DNA from: Fibrobacter sp.
Lineage (GTDB): Bacteria > Fibrobacterota > Fibrobacteria > Fibrobacterales > Fibrobacteraceae
DNA: 52,505 nt
Assembly (NCBI GenBank): GCA_017615055.1
Contig: JAGAAW010000018.1
Coordinates: forward strand, 1 to 52,505
Reading direction: 5' to 3'
Shown: one piece after another, positions 7,975 to 16,168 of the stretch
Layout of the letters: every line of letters begins with the position of its first letter
Numbering within the stretch: position 1 is the stretch's first letter
The notes under the pieces: model-generated
What the model was told of the DNA's origin: nothing
The model's input: only the letters and a program-made list of their open reading frames with translations
The model's database searches: none
Program-made: the position numbers and the translations under genes

Positions 7975-9877
7975 GTTCCCTCCCGGCATTTGCAAGTATT
8001 TCTGCGGCGCGTTGCTTGACCGAGTCGCTTACGGTAAGCATCTTCTGGTGCCTGGGTTTTGCGGTGGCGTCGACGATAAGCGGCGCGTCTATCGCCCAGT
8101 GCTTCTGCACAAAGCGCTCGTTCAGTCCGTAGATATCCTGTGCGGGGTCGGAACGCGTGAACGTTGTCCATAGGAAATCATCGAGGCTCTGCTGCGAGTT
8201 GTCGCCGATAGTGGAAGTGTTGTCCATGACGCTCACCCACGGGTAGTTCTCGCGGTATTCCCAACTGGCGAGGGCGTCGCGGAGCGCCCGCATGTAGTCG
8301 CCGTTTAGTTCGCCGCCGTTCCACTGTATGGCGAGAACGCCCTTCATCGCGATTCTTGCATTGCTAAAGCCGGCGGGCAGTACAAGCACGTCAAGGTCAT
8401 TGCGGTTCTCGTGCAGTTCGCGGCGCTTGACGCCTGCCGCGGCAATTACGAGTTTGGAACCGTGATTGAGGCGCGTTCCCGTGTAGTCGAGCGTGTCGAT
8501 AAATGTGGAGGTCTGGAAGTGTAGATCCCGCGCGAAGTCTACGCGCTCCAGTACGTGTGCGAAGAATGCCGGAACGTCGCGGGCATCCAGTTGCCCAGCG
8601 GAGTTCCTTGTCCCGCGAACATCCTGATTTTTGCCAGCGGGCTGTTTAATGCCCGCTTCATCGGCGATGGCGTCTTCCTTCGCCGCCACCATCAGGTACT
8701 TCGCGAGCGAAACCTGGTTGAACCCGAGCAGCGCATTTGCGGTCTTCAAAAGTTCAAGCGGTTCGCGTTCCTCGGGCTTTATGTAGGGAATAAAGTTTTC
8801 CTTCGCGACGGCGAGGCAGAGCGGGTGCACGCCCGATGCGTCGACCGCGTGGACCGCCTCTACGCCCGGGAGCGACGAGGGTACCATCGGCTTGGTAATG
8901 TCGTGTATGAACTCCCCGAAAATCGTGTCTTCCTTCGGGGGCCTGCCTACGGAGGTGAATGGGAAAATTGCGTTCTTCTTGCAGAGCATCTTTTTCACCT
9001 TCAGGTAGGGGAATAGGTGCTTGCCGGAGTAGTATCCCACGTGGTCGCCGAATGGGCCTTCGGGTTTCAATTCTGGAGCCATCTCACCCAAAATACAAAA
9101 GTCCGCATCGCTCGAGACGATATAGCCCTCGTGCATAAAGTAGCGGAAGCGCATCCCGCCGAGCATTCCGGCGAAGGTGAGTTCCGAGAGGTCTTCGGGC
9201 ATGGGCATTACCGCGGCGACGGTATGCGCGGGAGGCCCGCCCAGGAAAACGCTCACCTTGAGGGGGCGGCCTTCCTCGATGGCCTTCCGGTGGTGGCGTG
9301 CGATGTCGCGGTTAATCTGGTAGTGGATTCCGCATTCGTCCGGTGCAAAGTCGTTCCCCGCAATCTGCACGCGGTACATGCCGAGATTCGCGGTAAGGAT
9401 CTTCGCGTCGCTACCCGGGAGTGTCGCTACCTGCGGGAGCGTGAGGAACGGCCCGCCGTCTTCGGGCCAGCCGACGATTTGCGGGAGGTCTGCGAGGGTG
9501 CATTCCTCGAAGTCGCGGATACTGCCCGAACGCCTGGGGAGCGAACGGATGCCAGCCCTTGCCGCACGCAATAAAGTGGCGGGGCCTGCATGCCGGAAAA
9601 ATTCCGCGGGGTTGGACTTGAACTGTACTGCGGTCCTGGTGCTTTCGAGGGTGTCCCGGAACAAGAAGTCCATGCGTTCGCGGGTCCCGAAGATGTTGCA
9701 AGCTGCCTGGAACCTGCTCCCTTTCACCTTCTCGAATAGGAGTGCCGGCCCCTTGCTGTCGAAGGCCTGCCGTGCGATTTCCGCCATTTCCAGGTACGGG
9801 TCCACTTCCTCGTGGACACGCTTGAGCATCCCCGCCTTTTCCAAGTCGAGCAGGGCCTGTTTCAGTGAAGTGTACAT
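7967..9877 (-). CDS. UbiD-family (prFMN-dependent) decarboxylase
   Basis: 636 residues, with conserved UbiD regions: the N-terminal 'GPALLFEKVKGS' block, 'LGMYRVQI' followed by 'CGIHYQINRDIARHH', 'VFLGGPPAHTVAA', and the acidic active-site stretch 'LKPEGPFGDHVGYY'. UbiD enzymes use prenylated FMN to decarboxylate aromatic or unsaturated acids. The length is close to that of the large UbiD proteins of the futalosine menaquinone route (about 600 residues) rather than E. coli UbiD (about 500), so a menaquinone role (MqnL-like) is my preferred guess. No UbiX or mqn genes are in the window to confirm it. It lies 24 nt after an SRPBCC gene and overlaps the following protease gene. Confidence 0.85.
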   Translation of the reverse strand: MYTSLKQALLDLEKAGMLKRVHEEVDPYLEMAEIARQAFDSKGPALLFEKVKGSRFQAACNIFGTRERMDFLFRDTLESTRTAVQFKSNPAEFFRHAGPATLLRAARAGIRSLPRRSGSIRDFEECTLADLPQIVGWPEDGGPFLTLPQVATLPGSDAKILTANLGMYRVQIAGNDFAPDECGIHYQINRDIARHHRKAIEEGRPLKVSVFLGGPPAHTVAAVMPMPEDLSELTFAGMLGGMRFRYFMHEGYIVSSDADFCILGEMAPELKPEGPFGDHVGYYSGKHLFPYLKVKKMLCKKNAIFPFTSVGRPPKEDTIFGEFIHDITKPMVPSSLPGVEAVHAVDASGVHPLCLAVAKENFIPYIKPEEREPLELLKTANALLGFNQVSLAKYLMVAAKEDAIADEAGIKQPAGKNQDVRGTRNSAGQLDARDVPAFFAHVLERVDFARDLHFQTSTFIDTLDYTGTRLNHGSKLVIAAAGVKRRELHENRNDLDVLVLPAGFSNARIAMKGVLAIQWNGGELNGDYMRALRDALASWEYRENYPWVSVMDNTSTIGDNSQQSLDDFLWTTFTRSDPAQDIYGLNERFVQKHWAIDAPLIVDATAKPRHQKMLTVSDSVKQRAAEILANAGREHA

Positions 9878-9901
9878 GGTGGCGGAACCCCCGGTGCGGG
9901 A

Positions 9902-10396
9902 CTAACCCGCCGTGGCGCCCAGGTCGAGCGATTCGAACGCCTGCGTCTTCTTCTGGGATTCAACGGCGAGGACTATGTCGCGGGTGTCCTTGCGGGCGAA
10001 AATCCCGTAGACCAGGCTTGCGCCTGCGATAATGCCTGCAAAAATGTCTTCGGGAATGCCGATCAGCCCCTGGAAAGAGAGCTCGTCGTAGCAGGCGGTC
10101 ATGTGCCCTTCGGAAACGAACTTGTGGCTTGCGGTAAATCCGCGGAAGGGACCCTGGCCAAGGCGGACCGTAATCTGGTTATCCTTTACCGAACTGATGA
10201 TGCCGGTCCAGCGGATGACCCTGAAGCCGTACTGCAGCTGGTACTTGACGGTTGCCCCTGCGTTGAGTTCTTTCGGGAAAATGTAGTGGAGCTTGGGCTC
10301 TTTGCCGACAGTCAGGTTCAGGGGAGCGTATTGAAGCGTTTCCAAGACATTCGGAAGCGAAAACTCTTGCCATGAAGTTTGACTGAACTGCACCAT
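9902..10396 (-). CDS. SRPBCC (START-like ligand-binding) family protein
   Basis: 164 residues. The opening 'FSLPNVLETLQY' and the repeated strands (KYQLQYGFRVIRWTGIIS, then ITVRLGQGPFRGFTASHKF) fit the SRPBCC helix-grip fold, which binds hydrophobic ligands in polyketide cyclase/dehydrase and CoxG/ligand-binding relatives. There is no signal peptide, so it is likely cytoplasmic. It is followed 24 nt later by the UbiD gene, so a role in handling the aromatic or quinone precursor of that enzyme is possible (inference). No Shine-Dalgarno is seen before the ATG; the upstream 80 nt are AT-rich and could hold a promoter. Confidence 0.7.
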   Translation of the reverse strand: MVQFSQTSWQEFSLPNVLETLQYAPLNLTVGKEPKLHYIFPKELNAGATVKYQLQYGFRVIRWTGIISSVKDNQITVRLGQGPFRGFTASHKFVSEGHMTACYDELSFQGLIGIPEDIFAGIIAGASLVYGIFARKDTRDIVLAVESQKKTQAFESLDLGATAG

Positions 10397-10478
10397 ACGT
10401 TAATTAATTTAGCAAAAAAAGCACGAAAGTGAACGAAATTTCTGCAATTTCCTCAAATTTTGGAAAATGCTCCTAAAA

Positions 10479-10916
10479 CTAGGCCGGCTCGAACATGTCG
10501 ATGCGCTTCTTGTGCTTGCCGCCCATGAATTCCGTCTCGAGGAACTTCGTGGCGAACACCTCGCACTGTGCGTAGGCGATAATGCGGGCGCCCATGCAGA
10601 GCACGTTCGCATCGTTGTGGAGGCGGGTGAATTCGCAGGAGGTGAGGTCGCCACAGACGGCAGCGCGGATGCCCTTGTGCTTGTTTGCCGCCATGCTCAT
10701 GCCGATCCCGGTACCGCAGATGAGGATACCGCAGTCCGCTTCCTTGCTGGTAATCTTGTTGCAGACCTTGTCGGCGAAGATCGGGTAGTCGCAGGATTCC
10801 GTGGAGTCGGTACCCATGTCGAGCACTTTGTAGCCCTTGTCTTCCAGAAACTTGACGAGTTTTTCCTTGTATTCGAACGCGGCGTGGTCGCAGCCGATGG
10901 CGATGGTCTTGAACAT
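10479..10916 (-). CDS. rpiB: Ribose 5-phosphate isomerase B
   Basis: 145 residues from the ATG at 10916; the longer in-frame version adds 19 unrelated residues. The sequence begins FKTIAIGCDHAAFEYKEKL, the RpiB N-terminus with the Asp-His phosphate/sugar site, and contains GILICGTGIGMSMAANK, which includes the catalytic Cys and the anion-hole loop. 'RAAVCGDLTSCEFTRLHNDANVL' follows with the conserved 'HNDANVL'. It interconverts ribose 5-phosphate and ribulose 5-phosphate in the non-oxidative pentose phosphate pathway. The length is normal for the family (about 145-150). A TATATT box on the minus strand at 10977-10972 gives a leader of roughly 50 nt. Confidence 0.95.
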   Translation of the reverse strand: MFKTIAIGCDHAAFEYKEKLVKFLEDKGYKVLDMGTDSTESCDYPIFADKVCNKITSKEADCGILICGTGIGMSMAANKHKGIRAAVCGDLTSCEFTRLHNDANVLCMGARIIAYAQCEVFATKFLETEFMGGKHKKRIDMFEPA

Positions 10917-11031
10917 GATTAAAATCCCGGTTTTCGAGTTGAAAAGTCCATTACCCTGAACTTTATCGGGCAATATAGATAATTCATCGGAATATGGCTT
11001 TAGGGTTCTCGGGGCCGGTGCAAAATAAATC

Positions 11032-11039
11032 TATTTTTG
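11032..11039 (+). promoter_or_regulatory. -10 box of the surface-glycan operon
   Basis: TATTTTTG, nine nt from the end of the hexamer to the ATG at 11047, with no Shine-Dalgarno between. The spacing suggests a leader of only a few nucleotides. Confidence 0.4.
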
Positions 11040-11046
11040 GCCTGTT

Positions 11047-12492
11047 ATGGGCAATCTAGAGACCGACAGCAAGTTCCTGAAGAAGGCGATGATCGTGAAC
11101 GTGGTGGGGACAATCCTCAAGGTTTGCGGACCTCTCCTTACGTTCGTGATGGCGCGCATTTTCGGTGCCGCCGAATTCGGTATATTCGTTTCTGCACAGA
11201 CGCTCCTCCTCACGATCGCGCACTCGGCGACGCTCGGGCTCGACAAGGGCCTCTACTGGTACCTGCCGCAGAACAAGTTGAACAACCGTGCCGCGCATGA
11301 CGGCATCATGGAATCGTTCTGGATCGGTGCCGGTATCGCGCTTTTCTGCACCGGCGTCATTTTTGTTGGCTCCTTTACGCCCTATATCTCGAAGGAACTG
11401 CCCTGGTACGCAGTATCCCTCCTGTTCTATGTGGGTACCTACGTTTTCAGTACCGCATCCGAAGGGAACCGCCGTCCGCAGAATGCCGTGTTCGTCAATT
11501 CGTTCCTGACGGTGACACTCGCCCCCGCGGTATCCATCGCGCTTTATTTCCTGGGTGTCCCGCATGCGCTTCCGCTGGGCTTGCTTGTGGGCCAGGTGGT
11601 AGGTTTCTGCGTGCACTTTGTGCTGGTGCGCCGCCAGTTCCCCGAGATGCCCATGAATCCGGGCAAGTTGGTCTCAAAGAGCCTGCTGCTCTATTCGCTC
11701 CCGCTCGGGTTCGGCGAGTTTGTTTCCTCGTTCCTCACGCGCTCTAGCCTCTGGCTGGTGATGCTCTTCCTCGGGCCCGAGAAGGCGGGTGCTTACGGCA
11801 TCATGGTTACCATCTCGAATGCCCTCCAGACTATCCGCGTGGGCTTTACTCCTATCCTTACCCCGGTTGTTGCGGGCATGGACAAGGAACGCCTCAAGAC
11901 GGACCTCAAGCCGGTCTATAGTTACTGCGTGTTCATGGTGACGTTCATCCAGTTGCTTATCGGGTTCTTTATCGTGCTTTTCCCGGGCGAGATCCTCTCT
12001 ATTGCGGGCAAGGACTTTATTGTGCAGCCCGAAGCCCTCGGGATACTCCTCCTGGTTCACCTGGTTGCGGGTTTCGGCGGCATGTCCATCGTGGTCTTGA
12101 ACGGCATGGGCAAGAGTTTCTACTCCCTGATTATGGACGTGATTTCGCTGGGCGTGGCGCTTGCGCTTGGGTACTTCCTGATACCTGCATTCGGGCTTGT
12201 GGGTGCAGCACTCTCGATGCTCGGCTACAACGTGGTCGCCATTATCTGCAACAATATTTACTTGCTCAAGATGGGCTACCGGCCTTATTCCATAAGGCTT
12301 GTGTCCCAGGTGGTATGGATTATCGGCTTGATTACTTTCTATGTAATGATTAACGTAAAGCAACCGGACTTTTCGCTTGTCGAAAAGGGCGGGATTTACC
12401 TCGGGGTTCTTGCCTTGCTTGGCATCTACTGGAAGATTGTGAAAAAGAAGATGGATGCCGATAGGGAAAAACTTACTAGCGGGAAGGGCTAA
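11047..12492 (+). CDS. Polysaccharide flippase (Wzx / MATE-like, MOP superfamily)
   Basis: 481 residues with about 12-14 hydrophobic segments evenly spread through the protein (for example LKVCGPLLTFVMARIFG and ALGYFLIPAFGLVGAALSML). The N-terminal 'SKFLKKAMIVNVVGTILK' amphipathic start followed by 'FGAAEFGIFVSAQT' is typical of oligosaccharide flippases (PF01943/PF13440). It should move lipid-linked oligosaccharide units across the inner membrane. It is the first gene of an operon with LicD, an aminotransferase, a nucleotidyltransferase, two glycosyltransferases and an LTA-synthase-like enzyme, all consistent with surface-polymer assembly. It is separated by 2 nt from licD. Confidence 0.9.
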   Translation: MGNLETDSKFLKKAMIVNVVGTILKVCGPLLTFVMARIFGAAEFGIFVSAQTLLLTIAHSATLGLDKGLYWYLPQNKLNNRAAHDGIMESFWIGAGIALFCTGVIFVGSFTPYISKELPWYAVSLLFYVGTYVFSTASEGNRRPQNAVFVNSFLTVTLAPAVSIALYFLGVPHALPLGLLVGQVVGFCVHFVLVRRQFPEMPMNPGKLVSKSLLLYSLPLGFGEFVSSFLTRSSLWLVMLFLGPEKAGAYGIMVTISNALQTIRVGFTPILTPVVAGMDKERLKTDLKPVYSYCVFMVTFIQLLIGFFIVLFPGEILSIAGKDFIVQPEALGILLLVHLVAGFGGMSIVVLNGMGKSFYSLIMDVISLGVALALGYFLIPAFGLVGAALSMLGYNVVAIICNNIYLLKMGYRPYSIRLVSQVVWIIGLITFYVMINVKQPDFSLVEKGGIYLGVLALLGIYWKIVKKKMDADREKLTSGKG

Positions 12493-12494
12493 AG

Positions 12495-13304
12495 ATGAAA
12501 AAGATTGAACAGCAGGAATGTCGCGAAATCCAGATGTCCATTCTGGACGAGATCCAGCGCATCTGTAAAGAGAATAACTTGAAGTACAGCCTAGCTTACG
12601 GCACGCTCCTGGGTGCGGTGCGCCACAAGGGTTACATTCCCTGGGACGACGACATTGATATTTGCCTCTTGCGCGAAGACTACGAAAAGCTGATTGCCAT
12701 TCTCAAGGACAAGAATGCTCCCGCCCATAAGGAATGGCTCACGCTGGTCGACGATACCTGCGACGGCTACTTTTATCCGATTGCAAAGGCCTACGATAAC
12801 CGCACTACGGTCAAAATGGACCGTCACAAGGGCGAAATGGGAATCTGGGTCGATATCTTCCCGCTTGATGGCCTTCCGAAGTCTAGGTTCTTTGAAAAGG
12901 CATTCGTGCTGTACTGCAGCTTCTTGCGCGTGATTACGCTTGCCATTACTACGGACTTCAAGTCGAAGGGTTACGATGCCTGGACGCTTCTGTACAAGAG
13001 GTTCTTCTATGCCGTTGCCTGCATCGTGGGCAAGAAGCGTTTCTGCCGTTACGTGGAACGCGTGATTCGCCGCTACCCGACAGACCATTCGGGCCGCGTG
13101 GCGACGCTATTCTTCGATACCAAAACCGACCGCATCCTGGACCTGGAAAAGATTGCGGAAACGGTCGACTACCCGTTCGAAAACCGCGAATTTAGCGGCT
13201 ACAAGAACTATGACTACTACCTGTCGGAATTCTACCGCGACTATATGCAGCTTCCGCCCGAGGAAAAACGCTACAATCACGGTCTTGACGTGTGGTGGAA
13301 ATAA
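12495..13304 (+). CDS. LicD-family phosphotransferase
   Basis: 269 residues. The LicD core is clear: 'YSLAYGTLLGAVRHKGYIPW' at about residues 32-51, directly followed by the DDDIDI metal-binding motif of this nucleotidyltransferase-fold family. Known LicD and fukutin-like enzymes transfer phosphocholine, phosphoethanolamine or ribitol phosphate from a CDP-activated donor to a glycan. Here the gene lies next to an aminotransferase and a LicC-like cytidylyltransferase that could make and activate the donor head group. It is cytoplasmic, with no signal peptide. The C-terminal half (NREFSGYKNYDYYLSEFY) is the typical 'PxxYdeyLtxxYGdYM' region in variant form, 'YLSEFYRDYMQLPPEE'. Confidence 0.93.
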   Translation: MKKIEQQECREIQMSILDEIQRICKENNLKYSLAYGTLLGAVRHKGYIPWDDDIDICLLREDYEKLIAILKDKNAPAHKEWLTLVDDTCDGYFYPIAKAYDNRTTVKMDRHKGEMGIWVDIFPLDGLPKSRFFEKAFVLYCSFLRVITLAITTDFKSKGYDAWTLLYKRFFYAVACIVGKKRFCRYVERVIRRYPTDHSGRVATLFFDTKTDRILDLEKIAETVDYPFENREFSGYKNYDYYLSEFYRDYMQLPPEEKRYNHGLDVWWK

Positions 13305-13313
13305 GGAAAAACT

Positions 13314-13322
13314 TATATTTTG
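13314..13322 (+). promoter_or_regulatory. Possible internal -10 box before the aminotransferase
   Basis: TATATTTTG in the only gap (60 nt) of this operon, about 43 nt before the ATG at 13365; AAAAGG lies shortly before the start as a weak ribosome-binding site. An internal promoter for the modification genes is possible. Confidence 0.3.
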
Positions 13323-13364
13323 AAAGGTTTTTGAAATCGGGCTTGGCCCCGGAAAAGGTAAAAC

Positions 13365-14399
13365 ATGAACTACTTGGACAGAAACGAATTCAACTTCAAG
13401 CCTTCGCAGAAAGTGCTTGACGCCGTCAAGAATTTTGACCCCGAACAGCTCTGCTTCTACACCCGTATTTACGACGAAGGCAAGAAGAGCATCTTCTCGG
13501 TGAAACTCAGCGAAATTTACAACGTGCCCGAAGAACAGGTGCTGCTGGGTTACGGTGGCGAGGATATCCTCAAGAACGCTGTCCATTACTACCTGATGGT
13601 GGGCGAAAACAAGACCATCATGATTCCGGAATTCTCCTGGTGGTACTACAATCGCATCGCCGGTGAATGTGGCGGCTCCTTTGAGATGTATCCGCTCCAC
13701 GAGAAAGAAGATACTTTCGCCTATGACGTGGACGAGGTCATCACGCTCACGAACAAGATTCACCCGCGCATGTTGCTCCTGGCATCCCCGAACAACCCGA
13801 CGGGTAACTGCCTTACGCCCGAAGAGATCGGCCGCATCATGGAAAATATCCCGAGCGATACGATGGTGCTGATCGATGAGGCCTACGCCTCCTTCATTAC
13901 AACGGATACCGCCTATATCGCTCCGCTCGTGAACAAGTATTCGAACCTGATTATTTCCCGCACGCTTTCCAAGTTCTTCGGCCTCCCGGGTCTGCGTATG
14001 GGCTTTGGCTTCATGGGCAAGGGTCACGAATCCTTCCTGAGTTACGCCAACAAGTATCTCGGCTACAACCGCTTTAGCGAAGCCGTGGCGATGGCCGCCA
14101 TCGAAAGTGAAGATCACTACCGCAAGGTCGCCGATGAAATGGAATGGGACCGCCAGTTGTTCAAGAAGGAACTCGGCAACCTGCCGGGCTTCAAGGTTTA
14201 CAAGAGTGTCGCAAACTTCATTTTGATCAAGTACCCGACCCGCATCAAGGAAACCCTGCAGAAGGCCATGGCCGAACAGGATTACAAGATCAAGTTCATG
14301 AGCGACAAGGGTCTCGAGGACTGCCTCCGCATTACCTTGGGCCGTAAGGAACAGATTCAGGTGGTGGTCGACACCATCAAGCGTTGCGCTGCCGTATGA
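13365..14399 (+). CDS. PLP-dependent aminotransferase, class I/II (HisC-like)
   Basis: 344 residues, fold type I. Conserved landmarks: 'LGYGGEDILKNAV' (substrate/PLP loop), 'LLASPNNPTGNCLT' (PLP-ring Asn), 'VLIDEAYASF' (Asp that pairs with the pyridine nitrogen), and 'SRTLSKFFGLPGLRMGFGF' with the Schiff-base Lys and the phosphate-binding Arg. This is the pattern of histidinol-phosphate aminotransferase relatives, but the setting between licD and a LicC-like cytidylyltransferase argues against histidine synthesis. In Campylobacter a HisC-like enzyme (Cj1437) of the capsule cluster makes serinol phosphate from dihydroxyacetone phosphate; a similar phospho-amino-alcohol product is my working guess. 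Its stop overlaps the next start as ATGA. Confidence 0.9.
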   Translation: MNYLDRNEFNFKPSQKVLDAVKNFDPEQLCFYTRIYDEGKKSIFSVKLSEIYNVPEEQVLLGYGGEDILKNAVHYYLMVGENKTIMIPEFSWWYYNRIAGECGGSFEMYPLHEKEDTFAYDVDEVITLTNKIHPRMLLLASPNNPTGNCLTPEEIGRIMENIPSDTMVLIDEAYASFITTDTAYIAPLVNKYSNLIISRTLSKFFGLPGLRMGFGFMGKGHESFLSYANKYLGYNRFSEAVAMAAIESEDHYRKVADEMEWDRQLFKKELGNLPGFKVYKSVANFILIKYPTRIKETLQKAMAEQDYKIKFMSDKGLEDCLRITLGRKEQIQVVVDTIKRCAAV

Positions 14400-15124
14400 T
14401 TGCCGTAATTCTTGCTGCAGGTATGGCGAAGCGCTTGCGCCCGCTCACGGACAATACGCCCAAGTGCCTCCTGGACGTGAAGGGTCGTTCGCTTCTGGAA
14501 CGATCCATGGATGCCCTGAAGGGCGCCGGTATCCAGGAATTCGTAATCGTGACGGGTTACCTGAACCACATGATTGAGAATTTCGTGAAGGAACATTACG
14601 GCGATTCCATCCGCACGACCTTCATCCATAACGCTCTTTACGATTCCACGAATAACATCTATTCCCTGTGGCTGGCAGGCCAGGCGGTTGCGGGCAAGGA
14701 ATTTCTGCTGCTCGATAGCGACCTGCTCTATGACCCGCAAATCGTGAAGAATGTGCTCGCCTCCAAGGCAGCGAACGTGCTTACGCTCATTCGCCATGAA
14801 CTCGGCGAAGAAGAAATGAAGGTCGTTCTCGGTGCAGACGGGAATATTTCCGAAATCAGCAAGACCTGCTCGCCGAAGGCTGCCGCAGGTGAAAGCCTCG
14901 GTATCGAAAAGATTGGCGCGGGCTATTCTACCGCCCTTTACGCTGAACTTGAAAAGATGATGAACGTGGAACACCTGGAAAATACGTTCTACGAACTTGC
15001 CTTCGAACGCCTGATTCCGCAGGGCCATACGTATTCTGTTCTGGATGCGTCGGACTTTTTCTCCTGCGAACTCGATACGGTCGAGGATTTTGAAAACGCG
15101 AAGTCCACGATTCCGCTGGACTAG
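14396..15124 (+). CDS. LicC-like CTP:phosphoalcohol cytidylyltransferase
   Basis: Start chosen at the ATG overlapping the previous stop (14396). 242 residues. The N-terminus 'MIAVILAAGMAKRLRPLTDN' followed by 'TPKCLLDVKG' is the nucleotidyltransferase signature, closest in style to the phosphocholine cytidylyltransferase LicC. 'LLLDSDLLYDP' carries the metal-binding Asp pair, and 'STNNIYSLWLA' matches the LicC substrate loop region. It should activate a small phosphorylated alcohol with CTP. Substrate candidates are phosphocholine, phosphoethanolamine or the product of the overlapping aminotransferase gene. The 4-nt overlap suggests that the two enzymes are made in equal amounts. Confidence 0.85.
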   Translation: MIAVILAAGMAKRLRPLTDNTPKCLLDVKGRSLLERSMDALKGAGIQEFVIVTGYLNHMIENFVKEHYGDSIRTTFIHNALYDSTNNIYSLWLAGQAVAGKEFLLLDSDLLYDPQIVKNVLASKAANVLTLIRHELGEEEMKVVLGADGNISEISKTCSPKAAAGESLGIEKIGAGYSTALYAELEKMMNVEHLENTFYELAFERLIPQGHTYSVLDASDFFSCELDTVEDFENAKSTIPLD

Positions 15125-15149
15125 TCAAATTGATGGGGGAGGTTAGCCC

Positions 15150-16166
15150 ATGACCAAGTACCTTTTTGTTCTGACCAGTTCCCCGAAGGACTTTTTCTGC
15201 GAGCAGACACTCGTGGCGATAGCCTCCCTGCGCGTGCATAACCCGGGCGCCTTCGTAACGCTCTTGACCGACGACAAGACGGCAGAAACGCTCACCGGCC
15301 CGCGTGCCGTGCTCAAGGATGCGGTCGATGAACTCAAGGTGCTTACGCTCGACGAGAAGTTCACGCCGATGCTGCGTTCCCGTTACCTCAAGACGGTCAT
15401 GCGCAACGTGATTGACGGCGATTTCCTCTATATGGATTCGGACATCGCGATTGTAGGCGACCTCTCGATTCCCGAGGAATGGAAGGGAGGCATCTATGCG
15501 GTGCTTGACTTCCATACGAACCTCTCGAAGGCCATCAACCGCAAGAAGGTCTTGAACAACGCGAAGATGATGGGCTTCTCGCCGATTCTGAACGACGAGA
15601 TCTTTAACGGGGGAGTGATGTTTGCGGCAGACACTCTCGAAGCCCGCAAGTTCTTCGAGACGTGGCATGAACTCTGGCTCTATTGCGTGTCCAAGAACTT
15701 CCCGTACGACATGGCGAGCCTTGCCGAGACGAACTTCAAGTTCGGCTACATCACCCAGAAGATGCCCGGTGGCTGGAACTGCCAGCTGGCATACGGTAAC
15801 CGATTCCTCCCGACGGCGAAGGTACTGCACTTCTTCGGTTCGCGCATCATCGATACCCGCGGTCACAAGGTGCCTGCAAGCATGGACCTGTTCTTGCCGA
15901 AGATTTTGCGCAAGGACTTCTACACCAACCTGAAGAACATTCCGGTGAAGGTCAACGCCGACAAGAGCATTACCATCAACGAATACTATGACGACGTGAT
16001 TGCCCATGCCAAGGAAGAGTTTGAATTCCAGACCCGCAAGGTGGGTGCCGGTGGTGCCTACATTATTCGCAGTTACGCTTTCGCGAAGTCATTGGCCTGG
16101 ATTTACAAGCACTTGCCGGTTCTGGTGCTACCCTTGAGAGTTTTCGGAAAAGTCCTGGGGAGGTAG
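15150..16166 (+). CDS. Glycosyltransferase family 8-like protein
   Basis: 338 residues; ribosome-binding site GGAGG at 15138-15142. The N-terminal 'SSPKDFFCEQTLVAIASLRV' and the metal-binding 'LYMDSDIAIVGDL' (DxD motif) are those of GT8/GT-A enzymes that use UDP-sugars. 'DEIFNGGVMFA' corresponds to the conserved 'FNAGVMLI' region, and 'VLHFFGS' to the C-terminal 'HF.G' motif. It is cytoplasmic, possibly membrane-associated through the basic C-terminus (YIIRSYAFAKSLAWIYKHL). It is the fifth gene of the surface-glycan operon and 3 nt before the next glycosyltransferase. Donor and acceptor cannot be read from the sequence. Confidence 0.85.
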   Translation: MTKYLFVLTSSPKDFFCEQTLVAIASLRVHNPGAFVTLLTDDKTAETLTGPRAVLKDAVDELKVLTLDEKFTPMLRSRYLKTVMRNVIDGDFLYMDSDIAIVGDLSIPEEWKGGIYAVLDFHTNLSKAINRKKVLNNAKMMGFSPILNDEIFNGGVMFAADTLEARKFFETWHELWLYCVSKNFPYDMASLAETNFKFGYITQKMPGGWNCQLAYGNRFLPTAKVLHFFGSRIIDTRGHKVPASMDLFLPKILRKDFYTNLKNIPVKVNADKSITINEYYDDVIAHAKEEFEFQTRKVGAGGAYIIRSYAFAKSLAWIYKHLPVLVLPLRVFGKVLGR

Positions 16167-16168
16167 CG

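Noticed and set aside
13365..14399. hisC of histidine biosynthesis
   Set aside because: Sequence motifs are HisC-like, but there are no other his genes, and the gene is locked by overlap to a LicC-like cytidylyltransferase next to licD.
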